A stretch of DNA of 64,000 nt from Strigops habroptila (GCF_004027225.2 NC_044282.2:53142593-53206592), one strand, 5' to 3'; positions 25,601 through 37,619 are shown, counted from the stretch's first letter. Notes: generated by a model from the letters alone, not told the origin. Made by a program: numbers and translations.

Positions 25601-28600
25601 TCACCCCGAGAGTGCAATTCAGCAAGAACCATTGAACTAGTGACCAGAAAGCTGGGCCCTCAAAAGCTGAGAGGACAGGTAGAGAGCTACAGGCTAAGGA
25701 GGGTGTAATGGCTGTGGTTTACAAGCGAAAGATGCAGCTATTCAGGTCATTAAGAAGGAATGGGAGGAGTATAAAGAAGCCAGAGGAAGACATGTCACAT
25801 TGAAATGCATTTATTCTCCATATAAGAAGAAAACTGCCAGGGAGAAACATTGTTCAGTGGTGAGAAGTTCAGCCACAAAAGGAACTTGTGAAACTCTCCC
25901 CAGCATTTCTGTGATGCCAGTGATTTAACAGCAACTGCAGATCTCAGATTGCTTTTAAGAAGTTACTTGGAGTACCCCCTGTAGTTCATTTTCAGGGTCC
26001 AAACAGCAAAGCACCAATCTCACAGATGCAAAAGACACAATTTCTAAAGATTTTATAATTAATTTTGTGATATATGTAGCTTTCCCTTGAGATCTTGTGG
26101 TTCTGGAGTCATGTGATAATAGGAGATAACCAGATTCCATCATTTTGAAAAAGGAAAACTTTAGTTGTTGCAAGTAGCTTAACTTGAAGCCTAAAGGTCT
26201 GTAACCCAGATATTAAGCTTATAAACTACATTTTTTAAATTATTGTGGTAGATAAGCTCCTGCCGTGAGTTCACAGAGCCCAGCTCATGATTTTTTAACG
26301 CTTGGGATAGGTGATACTAAAAAAGAGTACATATGGCTCAAAGACATGCAATTGAAAAATATGAAGTGTTCTAAAAAACTTCTGAATTTTGGATTTTTGC
26401 CAATGAGTGGAACAGTGTGTTTGGTTTTGTGTGTGTGTGTATGTGATAATTACCCCAAACACCTGCATTTATTACTCAATTCATATTCTTCATGCTGCTT
26501 CATTGCAGAAGACAAGCTTCACTTTTAGGTGAGAAGATTATCCTATCTATCTCCCAAATAATTACCTCAAACTCTATTTGTAACCCTGCTACTCTTTTTG
26601 TTATGGAGAAAGCAAACCATAAATGCCTGAACATGTTGTAGAATCAAACTTCTGGAATTCAAACAATTTCTTTGGCTTTAGCCTGATTGACAGAGTAGCA
26701 GATATACATGCATATGGGTTTAAAGGCTTATATTCTTATGCATATTGGGGAAGAGTTTATAATGCAGGATATTTATTCAGGTCCTGTGGGAACAGTTTTT
26801 CTGCAAGCTAATACTGTTGGCTGTAATAGCAGCATCTCCAGGATTTGCACCATAGCATCTGTATGCAAAAAAGGGGGGGTTGCCTGCTGTGACAGCTTTG
26901 TACACCATTGCAGTGTAGACAGATGTAGATATATATATATACACCAGGCAGGAAGGAAAGCTGCCTTTTCTGGACAGGTCAAAGTTACTAGTGACTAAAT
27001 ATTATGGGAACTGGAAGAAGGCTTTAAATCATTAGAAAGGCTTTGGAAAAAAAAAAAATCAGTGAGAATAATGAAGGGAAGAAACCTGCCTGGTTCTACA
27101 ATGGGTATTTATGCATCTGCGAGCTGCAATATTATGCTGTGAACTCTTTCCCACCTCAGAGACAAAGTCCTGGGTAGTTGGGCATGGCTCATGTCCCTGT
27201 CGGTGGCACTGTCTACATTTGGTTCATCCAATGGCACGTTCTTCAGCGGAGGCCGGGTGTGCTACATTGCCGCAAGGGAAGGCCATATGGTAAGAACAAA
27301 AATAAAGAGATCTGGCTTGCTTTGAGCATTTTACCTTCTTGTGACATTAAAGCAGAGGAAAACACCATGTATGTTCAGCTGGTAGAGTGATAGCTCTTAA
27401 GTGGTTTGTTTCTTGCTCAAAGAGTTTCTTCCCCATCTTTCAAATGTCAGGTGTATGTTGTCTCCTGATTTTCTTCTTCAGCCACATAATTTCAGAAAGA
27501 TGCATAATTACATCTAGCCTGAATTTTAAGAATAGCTTTGGAATGAAATACTGATGTATTGGAGCTCCTGGCACAGGCTCTGGGGTGACCTAGCCAATAT
27601 ATCTGCCAGGGAGAGGAAACCTAGCCATGACTGCATGTTGTAAGGCACCCTTGCTAACGTTGGGAAGGTAGCTCAGCACTGGCAAGCTGCCTTTGCATGC
27701 AATACTGACTACAAAAGCTGGTCTCAGGGGTGTTCCAGGCTCTTCAACCTTCATAGCAATTACAAGGTGACACTGAGCCTTACGTCTCCTCTAGCTGGGG
27801 TTTTTAATTGGTTTTGCTAGGCGGAGCCAAATCTTGAAGCCCAGCAGAGGCCAGGCTGCTGCAGCTCCATGCTCCCTGGTCCAACCAGCAGGTTCAGCAT
27901 ATGTTCCCAATAGGAACACAAACACAAGTATACAACATATATACATACACAGATACATACATACGTATATATGTATACATACGTATGAAGAGAGCAGGGC
28001 ACACAGATCTACACATACAGACATGCTCAGTGCTCACACAAACACTAGCACAAACAGCACCAAGGGCTTTATCTTATTCCCCTCTCTAGCTGAACGGGGG
28101 TCTGTTAATGGAAAAAATATATATATATACACGTATGTACAGTGTGGGTCCCTCCAGCAGCTGGGCTCAGACATTCAGCTTGCCCAGTAGCAGCCCCTGG
28201 ATCCCAGTCTCCCCAGTTGCTGGTACCTGGGCATGTACTACCAGCAGCAGTACTAAGCTGCTGCCCCACTCCAGCTGCTGGTAAGGACACCCTCACCCAC
28301 AGGCACACCCCTCCCACACTTCTCCGTCTCAGTGCTTGGGCTGAGCTGAATTCTGCTCCTCTGTTTTGAGCAGGCATGTTCTATTCCTCCTGGATCTTTC
28401 TGCTTCTTTGGTCCTTCCTCCCCACACCATCTGGTATTTCAGCTCTCAGGTGCAAAGGTTACTACTGTGCACCAGCTCCACTTCTTGTGCATAGGAGGGA
28501 ATCTTTTATGTATATGGATGACCAAGTTAGTGGATACGACTGAGTGGGTGGTTACTGGTTTGGGTGGTTACTGGTTCCACAGCTTCTCTGACTGATGAGA

Positions 28601-31341
28601 GTGCCTGCTGTATCGTGGCAAGCTCTGTACTAAGCAGTTCACACATGGTCTGAATTTGACCATACCCATTAAACTTTTCCAATAAACCAAATAATAAGGA
28701 GGCTAATAATTCTCTCCCTGTTCTGGAACAAATTCTGCTTTGCTTTGCAGTTACTTGCATAAATGTTTTTGGAGTAGTCTTATTTTCCAGTCAGCCCAAG
28801 AAAAGCCAAGTCCCAGAGAGACGTGACGAAGGGCAGAAGAGTGGGACAAGGTCCTGATGATCATTGGGAAAGTTCTGATTTGACTCAGCCTTAGTCCATC
28901 TTACTACTAGTTTGAAAACCTCATCTTGCCTGCCTAAACTGAGTGTATTTGATATGAAATCAGTGAGACACAATGAAAACATCCTTGAGGGAGTTTCTGA
29001 GTTTACACTCCTTGGACTTGAACTGCGTTTATATTGTGTTTATGTGATGATTATGAGTGGCTCTGGCTGCAGGCAGAGCTCCCACCAGCAGCGGAGGGGG
29101 ATGAGCAAGGATCTCCAAGTACATTATATGATGGTGTATTATTTTTCTTTGGCTTTCAGCCAGACATTCTGTCTATGGCTCACGTGCGATGCCTCACACC
29201 CTCCCCTGCTCTGCTGTTTACATCTGCTGTGTCTTTAATAATGATAATATCAGGAAACTTCACCTCCATCGTGAACTTTTTCAGGTATGTATATGTAGTG
29301 TTTCCGTTTGCATCCTGGGTTTTGAATTGTTTAGAAGTATTTTTTTTTTTTGAGCAGGGGCTATTGTTTTCTAACCATCACTGGGGAGAGGGGGAAGAAA
29401 GAGAAGAGCGAGCTTAGGAACCAGCATTTTTGCAATGCATGAATGCTTCTGTCACTATATACTTAACTGGATGTGATTCATCCTCATATTGAAATGAATC
29501 TATAATATTTAGATCATTCTGAAGTGCTCATTGTTTGTGCTGGAAAGGAAATGAATGGAAGAACTACTACATTTATATAAATATTCTGCTTTTTAATTGG
29601 AGATGTGAACATCTGGGATCTCAAGGCAGGCCTGACATTCCTGGATGATCTCACCCCAAATGTAATGCTGTCTTTTTTGTCTTTTTTTCTTTCCTTTTTC
29701 TTCCAGTTTTATAGCATGGTTTTTCTATGGCTTGACTATTTCTGGTCTCCTGTATTTAAAAATCAAGAAACCAGAACTGCCAAGATCTTACAAGGTGAAG
29801 TAATAACATAGCCCCCTCAAAGCCTTTTCCTGTATTGCCCAAATAACTTACACAGCATTATGAGGAAAGGAAGAGCACTGGGGCTGGTGGCTTACAGATT
29901 TAGTGTGGTTGTTCTTCCTTTTTTAATTTCATGTTTTATCAGCAAGGGACAAGATAGCATGAGCGTAAGTCAAGGTTAGCGTCTCTGTCTTGATAAGCTA
30001 ATAATGCACTGCCCTCTCACTGTGGAAAATATATCTACCATGTCCTCTCCTAGGAGATGTAAGAGGAAAATGAAGGATGATTCTGACCAACAATGCAATC
30101 TACTGCTTGTGCTCTGAGAACTTGGTCGCACTCCTCGGTGGGTAGCCCAGGTGTAAGAACCTTGCAGAGGACAAAAGCCTCAGCCAGAATGCCCCAAGAC
30201 CTTTTAAATGTCCAGGGGACATGTTTGTTCCCCACAAAACAGTTAAATGGAAGGAAATCAGGAGTTACCTGTTCTTCTCCCTGGTGCCATGAGCGAGTCG
30301 AGCTGCAGTGCTTCCTCTGTGACTGGGGAAGTGAATGCAGGACAGTGACTTCCCTGTGACAAGCTGAATGAACATCCTGGTTTTCAAGGGTTCCTTCAGG
30401 ATGTAGGTGACAGGCTGATGCTACCAAGCTGTGTGAAGCTTATTATATTGAGTGTCCTGTGGGGCTTAGCATGACAGAGAAGAGCAGTGTGCCATTAAGT
30501 CTTTCAGTCACTGGACAAAAAGGCACAAAAGTAAAAAGTGGAAAATTCCAGCTTGAACATTCAGTTTTTCGCCTTGTTGTGAAATAGTTGTCTTGTGCAT
30601 TCAATAGCCTCAGAAGGAGGATGGCTTCAAATTTAAATTTAAATGCTTTCTGAACAGACTTACAGAAATAGCCTCTAAGATTGCCTTTCCCCACTCTCTC
30701 AATACAGGAATAAACCTTTTTGCCCAAGGATGCTAAGGTTCAGTTATGTGATTTGTACACGTTGCTCTGTGTTTTGTTTACAGCTCAAGTTTTGGATGCA
30801 AGGTAGTAGGGAGAGCAAGAACAGACCTGGCACTAAACCCCATAATTTGCATCTTTAGGTCTAGGAGGGCAGGGAAGACCAGGGATTAGGGTGTATGGTG
30901 GTGGTGTAGCTCTTGCAGGGATGTTCAACCTTGGAGTGGGGGTGGGCTGGCAAACAGGATGTCTGTATTAATTGGGATTTGTAGTTAATACTTCAGGTTG
31001 CACCAGGTTTTCATCTAAAAAGCCTTCTGCAGAAGTTTTAGGCTTGTCCAGACCCACAGTGGCCCAGCATTACATGGAGTCTTTATGCTGATTTTTCACT
31101 TTCACAGGTTCCCATTATCATCCCCATAATTGTGCTGATGGCAGCTGTGTACCTGGTGTTAGCTCCCATCATCGATCAACCCCAGTTTGAGATCCTCTAC
31201 ATCATCCTGTTCATTTTCAGTGGCGTCATTCTTTACTTCCCACTGGTTCGCTTCAAGCGCCACCCTCGCTTTTTACAGAGAATCACTTTACATCTCCAGT
31301 TGTTCCTGGAAGTGGCACCAACCACCAGGGATGCCAACTGA
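21947..31341 (+). CDS. SLC7A15: SLC7A15 (ArpAT-like) amino-acid transporter, six coding exons, 484 aa
   Basis: Joining 21947-22690, 24200-24333, 27160-27289, 29160-29284, 29707-29794 and 31108-31341 gives 1455 nt, in phase, with every intron GT-AG. The product is a 12-helix APC/LeuT-fold light subunit of a heteromeric amino-acid transporter, close in length and sequence to SLC7A9 (b0,+AT, 487 aa). Visible hallmarks: GTMIGSGIF in TM1 (the unwound substrate-binding segment), SGGEY after TM2, a Cys at residue 143 matching b0,+AT Cys144 (disulfide to the SLC3 heavy subunit), [16 protein letters not shown] in TM6, [12 protein letters not shown] in TM8, AREGHM, and a C-terminal [10 protein letters not shown] like b0,+AT's HLQMLMEVVP. 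Location between PUM2 and RHOB matches mouse Slc7a15, which encodes an aromatic-preferring exchanger; the human copy is a pseudogene as I recall. The start ATG has A at -3. Family is certain; the paralogue call rests on synteny. Confidence 0.85.
22691..24199 (+). other. SLC7A15: SLC7A15 intron 1
   Basis: It starts GTGAGT and ends with a CCCTCTTCCAG acceptor. It holds a G/T-rich 'ttggttggttggttggtttg' run near 23945-23965 and nothing else that I recognise. Confidence 0.85.
24200..24333 (+). CDS. SLC7A15: SLC7A15 coding exon 2 (TM7 region)
   Basis: This exon encodes [20 protein letters not shown] then [15 protein letters not shown] and SGAVAVTWG. It aligns with b0,+AT's [35 protein letters not shown] and AVAVTFG. 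It is phase 0 at the start and leaves two bases (GG) to be completed by exon 3. Confidence 0.92.
24334..27159 (+). other. SLC7A15: SLC7A15 intron 2
   Basis: It starts GTGAGC and ends TTTCCCACCTCAG. It is about 2.8 kb with a TA-dinucleotide run near 26927-26942 and no recognised exon. Confidence 0.85.
27160..27289 (+). CDS. SLC7A15: SLC7A15 coding exon 3 (TM8 region)
   Basis: Completing the split Gly codon, it encodes [20 protein letters not shown] then [23 protein letters not shown]. It matches b0,+AT's DRVLYPASW and [23 protein letters not shown]. It ends CATATG/GTAAG at phase 0. Confidence 0.92.
27800..28400 (-). repeat. Possible LTR-type interspersed repeat
   Basis: On the minus strand the phrase 'accagcaactggggagactg' followed by 'ggatccaggggctgctactg' echoes the plus-strand repeat at 45.9-46.1 kb ('accagctactggggagatct'). 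Both copies also carry a TATATA-rich stretch. The copies are strongly diverged and I see no gag, pol or env frame. Whether this is a solo LTR is uncertain. Confidence 0.3.
27930..27992. repeat. TA/CA-rich microsatellite
   Basis: Degenerate repeats of TACA, TATA and TATG units in an almost strictly alternating purine-pyrimidine run. A second TA run lies at about 28114-28128. Confidence 0.75.
29160..29284 (+). CDS. SLC7A15: SLC7A15 coding exon 4 (TM8-TM9 region)
   Basis: It encodes [20 protein letters not shown] then [21 protein letters not shown]. It corresponds to b0,+AT's KVLSYISVRRLTPAPAIIF and the IPGDINSLVNYFSF region. It ends TTCAG/GTATGT, leaving two bases of a Ser codon. Confidence 0.9.
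29707..29794 (+). CDS. SLC7A15: SLC7A15 coding exon 5 (TM10 region)
   Basis: After a TTCCAG acceptor it encodes [20 protein letters not shown] then KPELPRSYK. It aligns with b0,+AT's FAAWLFYGLTILGLIVMRF and ELERPIKVP. The donor is AAG/GTGAAG, phase 0. Confidence 0.9.
29795..31107 (+). other. SLC7A15: SLC7A15 intron 5
   Basis: It starts GTGAAG and ends TTTCACTTTCACAG. It is about 1.3 kb. A 125-codon open frame on the minus strand (30427-30050) shows no recognised family and is treated as chance. Confidence 0.8.
31108..31341 (+). CDS. SLC7A15: SLC7A15 last coding exon (TM11-TM12 and C-terminus)
   Basis: It encodes [20 protein letters not shown], the helix around [20 protein letters not shown], and the cytosolic tail [14 protein letters not shown], then TGA. 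b0,+AT ends with the matching VPVVIPVLM, LVLAPII, LFILSGLLFYF and HLQMLMEVVP segments. Confidence 0.92.
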   Translation, partial: VPIIIPIIVLMAAVYLVLAPIIDQPQFEILYIILFIFSGVILYFPLVRFKRHPRFLQRITLHLQLFLEVAPTTRDAN

Positions 31342-31800
31342 GATAATGTCCTCCTGCTGTGTGGATGCCAGCCCCTTGTAGTGTATCCCAGCATCTTGGT
31401 TTTCAAGGCTTAGAAGATATTTTTCTGTAAGGCTGAATAAGCAGAATGAAAGTGTCACTAAAATGTCCAGCCGAGAGGCACTAGAGCCATGACTCCTTGT
31501 GTTTCCTTTAAATTCTGGGGACATGTTTTTCTCATTTTCAGCTCTGCCTTGGCAGATTACGTACAGATTCCAAATGAATATGTGCTTTTGAATTTTCCAT
31601 CCCAAGAAGAGCTGGTCATCAAAAGCTTAGCTCTTATATTTCAAGGCAACAGGCAACAAAAGACTGACAATGAAATATTATTCGTATAGCAGGCTGTGAC
31701 CCTAACCCATTCCTGGCAATGCCTTTAATTATTTCCACCCAGTTCTCCCCATTATGGTCACAGAGCTTCTCAGATAAATAAAGCATGGGCACACCATGCT
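31342..31800 (+). other. SLC7A15: SLC7A15 3'UTR
   Basis: The sequence after the TGA carries no further recognised coding exon. The first canonical AATAAA lies at 31777-31782 and would place the cleavage site near 31795-31810. Confidence 0.55.
31777..31782 (+). terminator. SLC7A15: SLC7A15 polyadenylation signal AATAAA
   Basis: This canonical hexamer lies about 435 nt downstream of the stop codon. Confidence 0.6.
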
Positions 31801-32192
31801 CACAACAAAAAAAATCACTCGTGTATTCGTTCTGGGAGGGTGGTTTTCCCTTGCTCCTTCCAGTCCCAGGTGCACAGTCACAACAGTCCTTTCTCTGTCT
31901 CAGAAATCATCCTACATCTCCCATAGAAAACTCTCTCACATGAGACAACAAGCACTTGAAAGCCCTGCTAGTTTACTTAGTTGAAAATGCACTTGTCATC
32001 TGGGATCCATCCTTTCATGATGAGGACACAGGCAGCATCACTCAAGTACCGCTGACAGTCACCCAATACCGTTCCTGTAATTCCCCCAAAGACAAGTCAT
32101 TTCTTTTGTGACAAATTGAGACAAAAAAAAAACAACCAACCATCTACAGTGTATGCAGATTTGTATGTAAATAGCGAGATACTCTCATTGCA

Positions 32193-32256
32193 AATTAAAG
32201 AAATCACATACATTAAAGAAATCATATACACTGCAAATTAAAGAAATCTCTGCATT
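32193..32256. repeat. Three copies of an ATTAAAGAAATC unit
   Basis: ATTAAAGAAATC occurs three times within about 65 bases, each followed by related CATATACA or CTGCA text. It is an imperfect short tandem array immediately left of a CR1 fragment. Confidence 0.7.
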
Positions 32257-32261
32257 AGAAG

Positions 32262-32578
32262 AAATGTGTCCAGCAGGTCAAGGAAATACTCTGCCCCTTT
32301 AGACTCAACACTGGTGAGAGGACACCTGAAATACTGCACCCAGTGTTGGCCCTGCTGTTCAAGAGGGAGCTGTGAAGACAATGGATCTGGGCTCTTCTTA
32401 GCAGTGGCAGTTAGGTGCAATGGCCACAAGCTGTGGATTGAGATGTTCAGGCTGGACTCCAGGAGAATCCCTTCTCCATAATGGTAGTGCCACCTTGGAG
32501 CAGTGTGCAGGAAGGTGGTGAGAGCTCAGTTCTCATACATTTTCCACGGCAGCCATTTCCACCAACTTCCATGATTCT
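32262..32578 (+). repeat. CR1 LINE, diverged 3' part
   Basis: 'ccagcaggtcaaggaaatac', 'actggtgagaggacacctga' and 'gcaatggccacaagctg' followed by 'atgttcaggctggactccag' correspond to successive CR1 3' segments in the plus orientation. The right end 'ccatgattcta' is the terminal repeat. Confidence 0.75.
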
Positions 32579-35024
32579 AAAGGGACAGCACAAAAACGTC
32601 ATGGGCTGTCCTCTCACCCACACCTAATGCACTGTAGTTGCCTCATTACCCTGAGGCTCAACACTTTTTCTCTTGTTCTAGGGGGAAGAGAGACATTATA
32701 TGCTGTTTTCTTTCCATTTGTCCAGATTGTTCCTGGATGGGGCTTGTCCTGTCATAGGCTAAAAAGGCCTAGGTGTTAGTCCCTAAGATGTTTTGTGTCA
32801 TAAGTACCAAATGTTACTGAGGGCAACTTTTCTGTCAGCGTTTCTTCTGCAGATCTAACCTAACACTATGTTCTTGGAACAGGGTCACTTGACCCTCCAG
32901 GCCTCTCTCAGCCCATGTCAGAGCTGTGTATCTGATTACAATCTCATTCTGCAGTGCCACCCCTTCTTTTCCTCTGAGTGGTAATAGCAGGAGATGCAAC
33001 AACAGTCTTTTTTTCCAAGTGTTAAGTATAGTAATGGGATCGGCCAGTTGCTGCTCATCTTCTAAATCCTTAGCTTAAACAGAGTTTAGGAGGATTTGCT
33101 TCCACTGCTTTTTACTAGATTTGTCAATAAAGGCCAGTGAAAGAACAGTTTTCCCTCCTGAATCATATGACAATGCAAAATTCTTGGGATGCCACCTTGT
33201 CTTCCCTCCCTGTGTATCCTGGTGGAGACTGTACTTGAAGGACTGATAGCTCAGGGGCTCTAGGTTAACTTCCCACCACTACTCCAGACTCTTCATCTGA
33301 TGAAGGCAGGATTCTTAAAAGACTTGCATCTCAGCTACTTACCTAAAAATGAGGATAATATTATTTTCCTGATTTTGTTTTTAAACAATCTCTGTTTCCC
33401 ACACCTATTTATGGAACCTACCACAGGACTGTGCTCTTTTGAAGTTCTACAGTCAATATCTAAAAAGCAGGAATTTAAAGGCTTATTTAAAGGTTAGGCA
33501 TGGACAATATTTGTGGCTTTAGCCACCTATCCTTGTGTACCTAAGTACAATAAGGTTTGTTATTGTCTGTATGTAATTCTCGTGGAACAGGAGTTATTTC
33601 TACTGTTTGATATTATGAGTGTAGAATACTGTAGATGATGAGAAGGTGAAAGGATTAAGTGGTTTGCTCGAAGTCATACAGGAAATGTGTAGTAAGTGTG
33701 ACTGTTGCTCCAGTCAGGCATTTTAGCATGTAGCCCATCCTTTCTGTGCACCTGTGACATACGAACAATAATGATGAACACAAAAAGAATTAACACTTTG
33801 GATAAGTAACCTCTGTTATTGATTTGTGTAGGGATACAGAGGAGCTGAAAAGCTGCAAGTATCATGTTTTGCACCAGTCTCATTTTCTGTACACGTTATT
33901 GTAACAAGATGTTCTTTTCATTTATGTTGTCTAGGGTTTGCAAGCACAGGTGTTTATAGTGCCAATACGAGATGAGAATGGCAAGATAATTACAATAAAA
34001 TGGACATTAAAATGAAGTGAGTTGAAATGGTTGTTTGTGTTTTTCATCCAAGAAAAACAATTCCATTTTACTGCATGAACATGAACAATCAGCACCAGGC
34101 TCACCTCTCCTTGGATGGGAGGTTTAACTGCATGCGTGGGTGCTTTCATGTGCGTACACTCATTTTTCAAAATGATTGCTTATCTATTTCAACCCCTGCA
34201 TATGCAAATCAGAATCTCTCTTTCCTTCATCAGACATTTACAATAGAAGTGTCAGGAAGAGGCGTTGTGTCCTTACCATTCACTGCTGCAGCACAGTCAC
34301 AAACGTGATGGGGGGTAGAGCTCTACTGCTGCTGATGTGCCTGCAGGTCGCACTGTAAGATCATGTTGGTCCTGTCTGCCTCTGAAGCTCTAGATCCCTG
34401 TAGGCTGTGCTTAGCCCCTTCCTTCATGGGGTCTGAGGAAAACTGGACCATCAGCATTGCCCTCAAGGTAACCATGAGATCTATACTTTACCTCAAGAGC
34501 CTGAATACAACTGAATCCCTTGCTTCAGCTGGCAACCCGCAAGCACCAGTCGGGAGTTCTATCTTGGTGCACAAAGCTGAATGTATTCTGGGTCTTTTCT
34601 TGACTTCCTCAGAAGCATCAGAGATGGGCTACACCTGGGGATAGTCAAGGATGGCCCAGTGTGAGAGGGTATAGAAAATCCTCCTTTGCTGATATTTGGG
34701 TAAGCCTGGCTCATGTGCCCAAGTTCAAGTGATTGTCATTTGCGGTTGAGGAGAGATTTCCCCTTGGGTGAGACAGAACAGAATCCATAATGATTTTAAT
34801 TTTCCTCTGTTGCAGAAACACAGTCCACCTGCTTGGATTGGCTGGGTTTATCTGATCAGTTCACTGCCAGTGCAGGGGGTTTTGCTATTCAGTGTCTCCT
34901 GCTCTCTCCTGGGACACAGGGAGTCTCTTAGCAGTGCTAACTTTCTCTCCAGGTCAACACACTGAGGAGATGGTAGAGCTTTTGTTTTCAGTGATGAAAT
35001 AAATACAGCCAACTCTGTGAATCA

Positions 35025-35840
35025 CAGACCATTAAAGCATGGGTTGGAACCAACCTCTTGGAGGGCTGTAGTCCAATTCCATGCTTGGAGCAGGACTATT
35101 CCTGACTCTAGATTAGGTCACGTGTGACTCTATCTCACCATATTTTGAAAGACACTGAGGATGGAGAGCCCACCATCTCTCTGCACTGCACTGATATAGA
35201 AATTTTCACCAAGCCACAGGTTTTGGCTGTTGCCCTTCACTGTATCGCCTGCTACTGCCAGAAAGGCTGCTTCACCATTTTCGTAACTCTCCTTCATGGA
35301 GTTGTAGTTTTCTATTAGATTGCCTCTTATCCTTCTTTTTGCCAGACTCAACAAGCCAAACTTTCTCAGCTTCTTCATGTAGGTGACATGCTCTAGGCCT
35401 CTAACCAATGTGGGAGCTCTCTGATGGACCCTCCTCAGTTCCTCTGCTTCCCTTGTGAACTTTGAAGGAGACAGAAAATTGGATGCCGTCACAGGCATCA
35501 AGCCTACAGGGACACTGATGTCCCTTAACTTGCTGACCATACTTCTAATGTAGGCCACTGTGTGTAACCTCAGCCCCTTTCAGCTCGTCAGTTCCCAGCC
35601 TGTGCTGATGCCTGGGGTTGTTCCACCCCAGAGGCAGGCCTCATGCTTCTCTTTGCTGAACTGCAGGATGGATCTGCTGGCCTAATCCATGTGTATCTCC
35701 AGCTGCCTTTGGATTGAAGCTTCACCATTCAGCATGTCAGCCATTCCCCTTCATTCAGTACCACCTGCAGATTTGCTGAGAGCACTTTGGTCACATCATC
35801 CAGGTTGCCCATGAAAATGCTGAAGAACATTAGGCCCAGG
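35025..35840 (-). repeat. CR1 LINE, minus orientation, about 0.8 kb
   Basis: From 'gaatcacagaccattaaagc' through 'gggttggaaccaacc' and beyond, this is a reversed CR1. The minus-strand open frame at 35558-35130 contains LRRVHQRAPTLVRGLEHVTY then MKKLRKFGLLSLAKRRIRGN, the usual CR1 3'-region translation. The right part ('cagatttgctgagagcactt', 'catcatccaggttgcccatg') is the more 5' CR1 segment. Confidence 0.8.
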
Positions 35841-37411
35841 TTCAATTGTTGTGACACTTGTTACCAGCTGCTGACCAGATGTCACGTCACTGATGCAGCT
35901 TGCTGTGTAAAGGCACTCACTTCTAAGAGCTTCAGCTGACTCAGTGGAAGGCAATGGCAAACCCTTATTTTGTACAGTTGGTGCTAGTAAAAGAAACTTC
36001 GGATAGGCTGTGATAAATCTACCCATGAGGATGACTCAGCCTAGCAGATTAGAGGCATCCGTATCTTGCACTGTATAATTTATTGACTAGTTAGTTGAAT
36101 ATCATCTGGGTCTTTGTGTATGTGACTCATTCCTCATGAGGAATGAATTTTACTAAAAAAGGATGCAGACCCAGGGTCATACAATGCATGGGTCGTCTTA
36201 AGTTTGTGAACTAGCAGTGAGACTAAGGGATAGTGAAATAGCCCATCTGTTTTTAGGATGGAACTACCATGTCAGATTTGTCCTCGGAGGAAGTGAACGC
36301 TATGGCTCGAGTGTCTGCCAGACAAATGATCATCTTTTTATTCTATAGGTTGCTCATTAATTCTTACTGTTTAATTTCACAGACTATGCCCTGGTTTTCC
36401 TGCAGTGAGATGACAGGCAACGGGGGGGCTGAAAAAAGGGAAAATGAGAAGTAGATTGAAGGAGAATTTCTGTATATGCAAGTCTTGGCTTGCATGTCTA
36501 AGTTACCTCTGTAAAATCCAGACCTGGTCAACACGTAAGCAGCAAAGACACATGGCCAGAAGTTCAGAAATAAGAGTTGTTTGTTCAGCAGTGATTCCTT
36601 TCCTTTCTGTTTGTACATTCTGGGTCTATCTTTTAGTGCATAATCTATTTTTTCCATGGCACGTCTGTGTCATTAATGGACAAAGCAGAGCAACAGTTCC
36701 ATATTTTGCCTTTTCCCATTGTTCAGTCTGTGGCTGCTGTACTTCATCGACAGGTCACAATTCCTCTGAAGAGACAGCACCAGAAGGAACATAGATTTTC
36801 AGCAGAAGGTATGAGCCCTGGCATATGGGGCATCACCACAGCCTCATTGCTGCCAGTTCCTGAGTTTGGGATTCAGAGCTGCCCTGAGGAATCTCTTGGA
36901 GTGTTGAGTCCTGCTGTCCTCTTCCCTTTGCTGTGGCCTTACTCCAGCACTCTGCATGCTTGGCTTTCAACTCACATCCCACCCTGTTTAAAAGGAAGCT
37001 AATGAGACTTAAACCTTGCTGAGCTGTTGTGAAGCTTAGTTCATTGATGTTTGTAAATAAAAGAAAATCATCTTACTGAAGAGCTGAAGGGCCATTCCTG
37101 TAAGTCACACCAGCTGAGCTACCACTTTGGTGTCCTTGGATGAATGTGCATCCATCAGGGCCATGCCTCATGCACAGCGAGGAAGTGCAGAGGAGGCTGG
37201 ATGTGAAGCAAGCATTTGAACATGCCTGGATGATGATGAAAAATATCCCAAGGATTGGGGTCCCTGGGATCCTGATGCCTGCAGAAAAGCAGAGAGCTGT
37301 GTCCCTTGGAGTAAAGTTTGGACTGGATCCTGCTGGGGGTTCATATCAGGCACAAGCATGACAAAATACTTTTCTCAGGAGACCTGAAGGTGAGCTGAAG
37401 GCAGGGGTCTC

Positions 37412-37468
37412 TGATTGGGAATACCCTTGGTGATTGGGAATACCCTCAGTGGTTGGGAATACTCTCGA
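37412..37468. repeat. 19-bp minisatellite, three copies
   Basis: Three consecutive 19-base units begin TGATTGGGAATACCCT or TGGTTGGGAATACTCT, at 37412, 37431 and 37450. Confidence 0.85.
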
Positions 37469-37619
37469 CACAGGAAAGGCTGACAAGGAGAGAGGTGGGC
37501 AGGGTGGGCATTGCACAGCCTTGGGTTGAAACCTCAGTACAGGCCTTGGCTTCCTCGGCTCAGACACCAGGAGTGCACGTCCCTGTGCTGCTGTCCCCAG
37601 GCCATGGGTGAGGATCCCA

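Larger units (their letters stand above)
27290..29159 (+). other. SLC7A15: SLC7A15 intron 3 with repeats
   Basis: It starts GTAAGA and ends TTGGCTTTCAG. It holds the TA/TG-rich simple repeats and LTR-like sequence at about 27.8-28.4 kb, listed separately. Confidence 0.85.

Noticed and set aside
30050-30427. 125-codon minus-strand open frame inside SLC7A15 intron 5
   Set aside because: No recognised family, no splice or promoter context; probably chance.
35130-35558. 142-codon minus-strand open frame
   Set aside because: It is the translated CR1 3' region (LVRGLEH...RKFGLLSLAKRRIRGN), not a host gene.
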